Assembly: GCA_938022485.1 (NCBI GenBank)
Contig: CALIEE010000233.1
Coordinates: 1 to 6,744, forward strand
Direction of reading: 5' to 3'
Origin: an uncultured bacterium
GTDB lineage: Bacteria; Bdellovibrionota_C; UBA2361; SZUA-149; CALKYB01
Length of the DNA: 6,744 nt
A model generated the notes under the pieces. The model ran no database searches. It was not told where the DNA came from and saw only the letters and a list, made by a program, of their open reading frames with translations. Position numbers and translations under genes: made by a program. Shown piece by piece: positions 6,005-6,744 of the stretch (position 1 is its first letter; each line of letters starts with the position of its first letter).

Positions 6005-6744
6005 TTGAAACTAGATGACAGCGAAAACGAACTGCCGGCAGGTATTTCCTCTACGGGGAGAAATATTCTTCTGGTCGATGATGATGCTTCTCTTTTGGAG
6101 TCACTAGCTGACTCTCTAGTCCTATTAAATAAAAATTTCAACGTTACAACTGCGACCTCGGCCGAAGAAGCAGTAGAGTACTTCCAAATAAACCCGATTG
6201 ATTTGCTAATCACGGATTTAATCCTACCAGGCATTAGTGGACTTGAACTTGCTGAACAACTTCACTCATTTAATCCCAGAGTCAAATCCATAATGATCAC
6301 TGGTTATGGTAACGACCAAATTTTGGCTAGCGCCAAGAAGTACGGCTGCTTGGCTCAACTTAACAAGCCCTTCGCTTTAACCGAGTTAATCCCTCTTATA
6401 AATTCAGCTTTTGACAATCGAGGGAAATTTAGAGTTAGTCTTCCTCACCTAACACTCCCGGATCTCTTACACCTCTACAAAAGAAACAAAGAAAGTGTAG
6501 TGTTAAGCATAGTGAGCGACCAGTCGTCTGGCATACTTGTTATTGAAGCAGGCTCCATTTCTCACGTGAGGTACAATGGTCAAGAAGGACCGGCTGCACT
6601 GCTCGACATAGTAGATATCAAAGCGGGGTCAATCAATGCCCTAAGTAGCTCTGCGGCTCTAAACAAAAGTACTGTTTCTATCAGTGCAGAAGCTCTTGAA
6701 GCTGCTGTTGATTCAGCAAATCCAGCTATAATACTAGGCATTGC
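6005..6744 (+). CDS. Response regulator receiver fused to a PATAN/DUF4388-like domain (3' partial)
   Basis: The frame is open from a TTG at 6005 to the window end, giving 246 residues without a stop. Residues 19-140 form a CheY-like receiver: NILLVDDD (20-27) with the acidic pocket, phospho-acceptor Asp71 in TDLILPGISGLEL, Thr99 in IMITGYG, and Lys121 in NKPF. Residues about 143-246 (KFRVSLPHLTLPDLLHLYKRNK, then GILVIEAGSISHVRYNGQEG and an LLDIVDIKAGSINAL segment) resemble the PATAN (PatA N-terminal, DUF4388) domain, often fused to receivers in deltaproteobacteria-like bacteria and thought to mediate protein interactions rather than DNA binding. The start follows a weak GGA (5996-5998), and an in-frame TAA at 5981-5983 limits any upstream extension. 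No partner histidine kinase is in view. What follows the second domain is outside the window. Confidence 0.85.
   Translation, partial: MKLDDSENELPAGISSTGRNILLVDDDASLLESLADSLVLLNKNFNVTTATSAEEAVEYFQINPIDLLITDLILPGISGLELAEQLHSFNPRVKSIMITGYGNDQILASAKKYGCLAQLNKPFALTELIPLINSAFDNRGKFRVSLPHLTLPDLLHLYKRNKESVVLSIVSDQSSGILVIEAGSISHVRYNGQEGPAALLDIVDIKAGSINALSSSAALNKSTVSISAEALEAAVDSANPAIILGI

Noticed and set aside
6001..6234. Minus-strand open frame opposite the response regulator
   Set aside because: The plus strand encodes a receiver domain with all its key residues over the same bases; the minus-strand product has no recognisable features.

Overview
The window looks like chromosomal DNA of a Gram-negative bacterium with moderate-to-low GC. 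The strongest lineage clue is mpl, the muropeptide ligase of meso-diaminopimelate peptidoglycan recycling, found mainly in Gram-negatives. The response regulator fused to a PATAN/DUF4388-like domain is commonest in deltaproteobacteria-like and related groups, so such a lineage is possible, but I cannot place it further. Housekeeping genes (priA, aroC, mpl) dominate. There are no transposase, phage or CRISPR genes.

Layout, left to right. Positions 1-318 (+) are the C-terminal end of PriA, the replication-restart helicase, cut by the window edge. Its stop codon overlaps the TTG start of a ten-helix EamA/DMT-family transporter (315-1259, +). Positions 1260-1631 hold no gene but a dense set of inverted and direct repeats: two similarly spaced units with conserved outer boxes and different inner hairpins. 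Positions 1632-3107 (+) encode a three-helix membrane protein that joins a YcxB-like domain to a C-terminal SGNH/DUF4886-like hydrolase domain, an unusual architecture and the most novel item here. Facing it, 14 bp away, is the minus-strand pair aroC (chorismate synthase, 4662-5762) and mpl (3122-4675), which overlap by 14 bp and are probably co-transcribed and translationally coupled. A 242-bp divergent intergenic region carrying a leader stem-loop candidate separates aroC from a plus-strand response regulator (6005 to the window end), which runs off the edge.

The genes do not form one pathway. aroC makes chorismate for aromatic amino acids and other aromatics. mpl reuses murein tripeptide, and the SGNH protein may act on an envelope substrate, but a cell-envelope theme linking these is only inference. 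Three of the five visible starts are predicted to be TTG and most starts lack a strong Shine-Dalgarno sequence.
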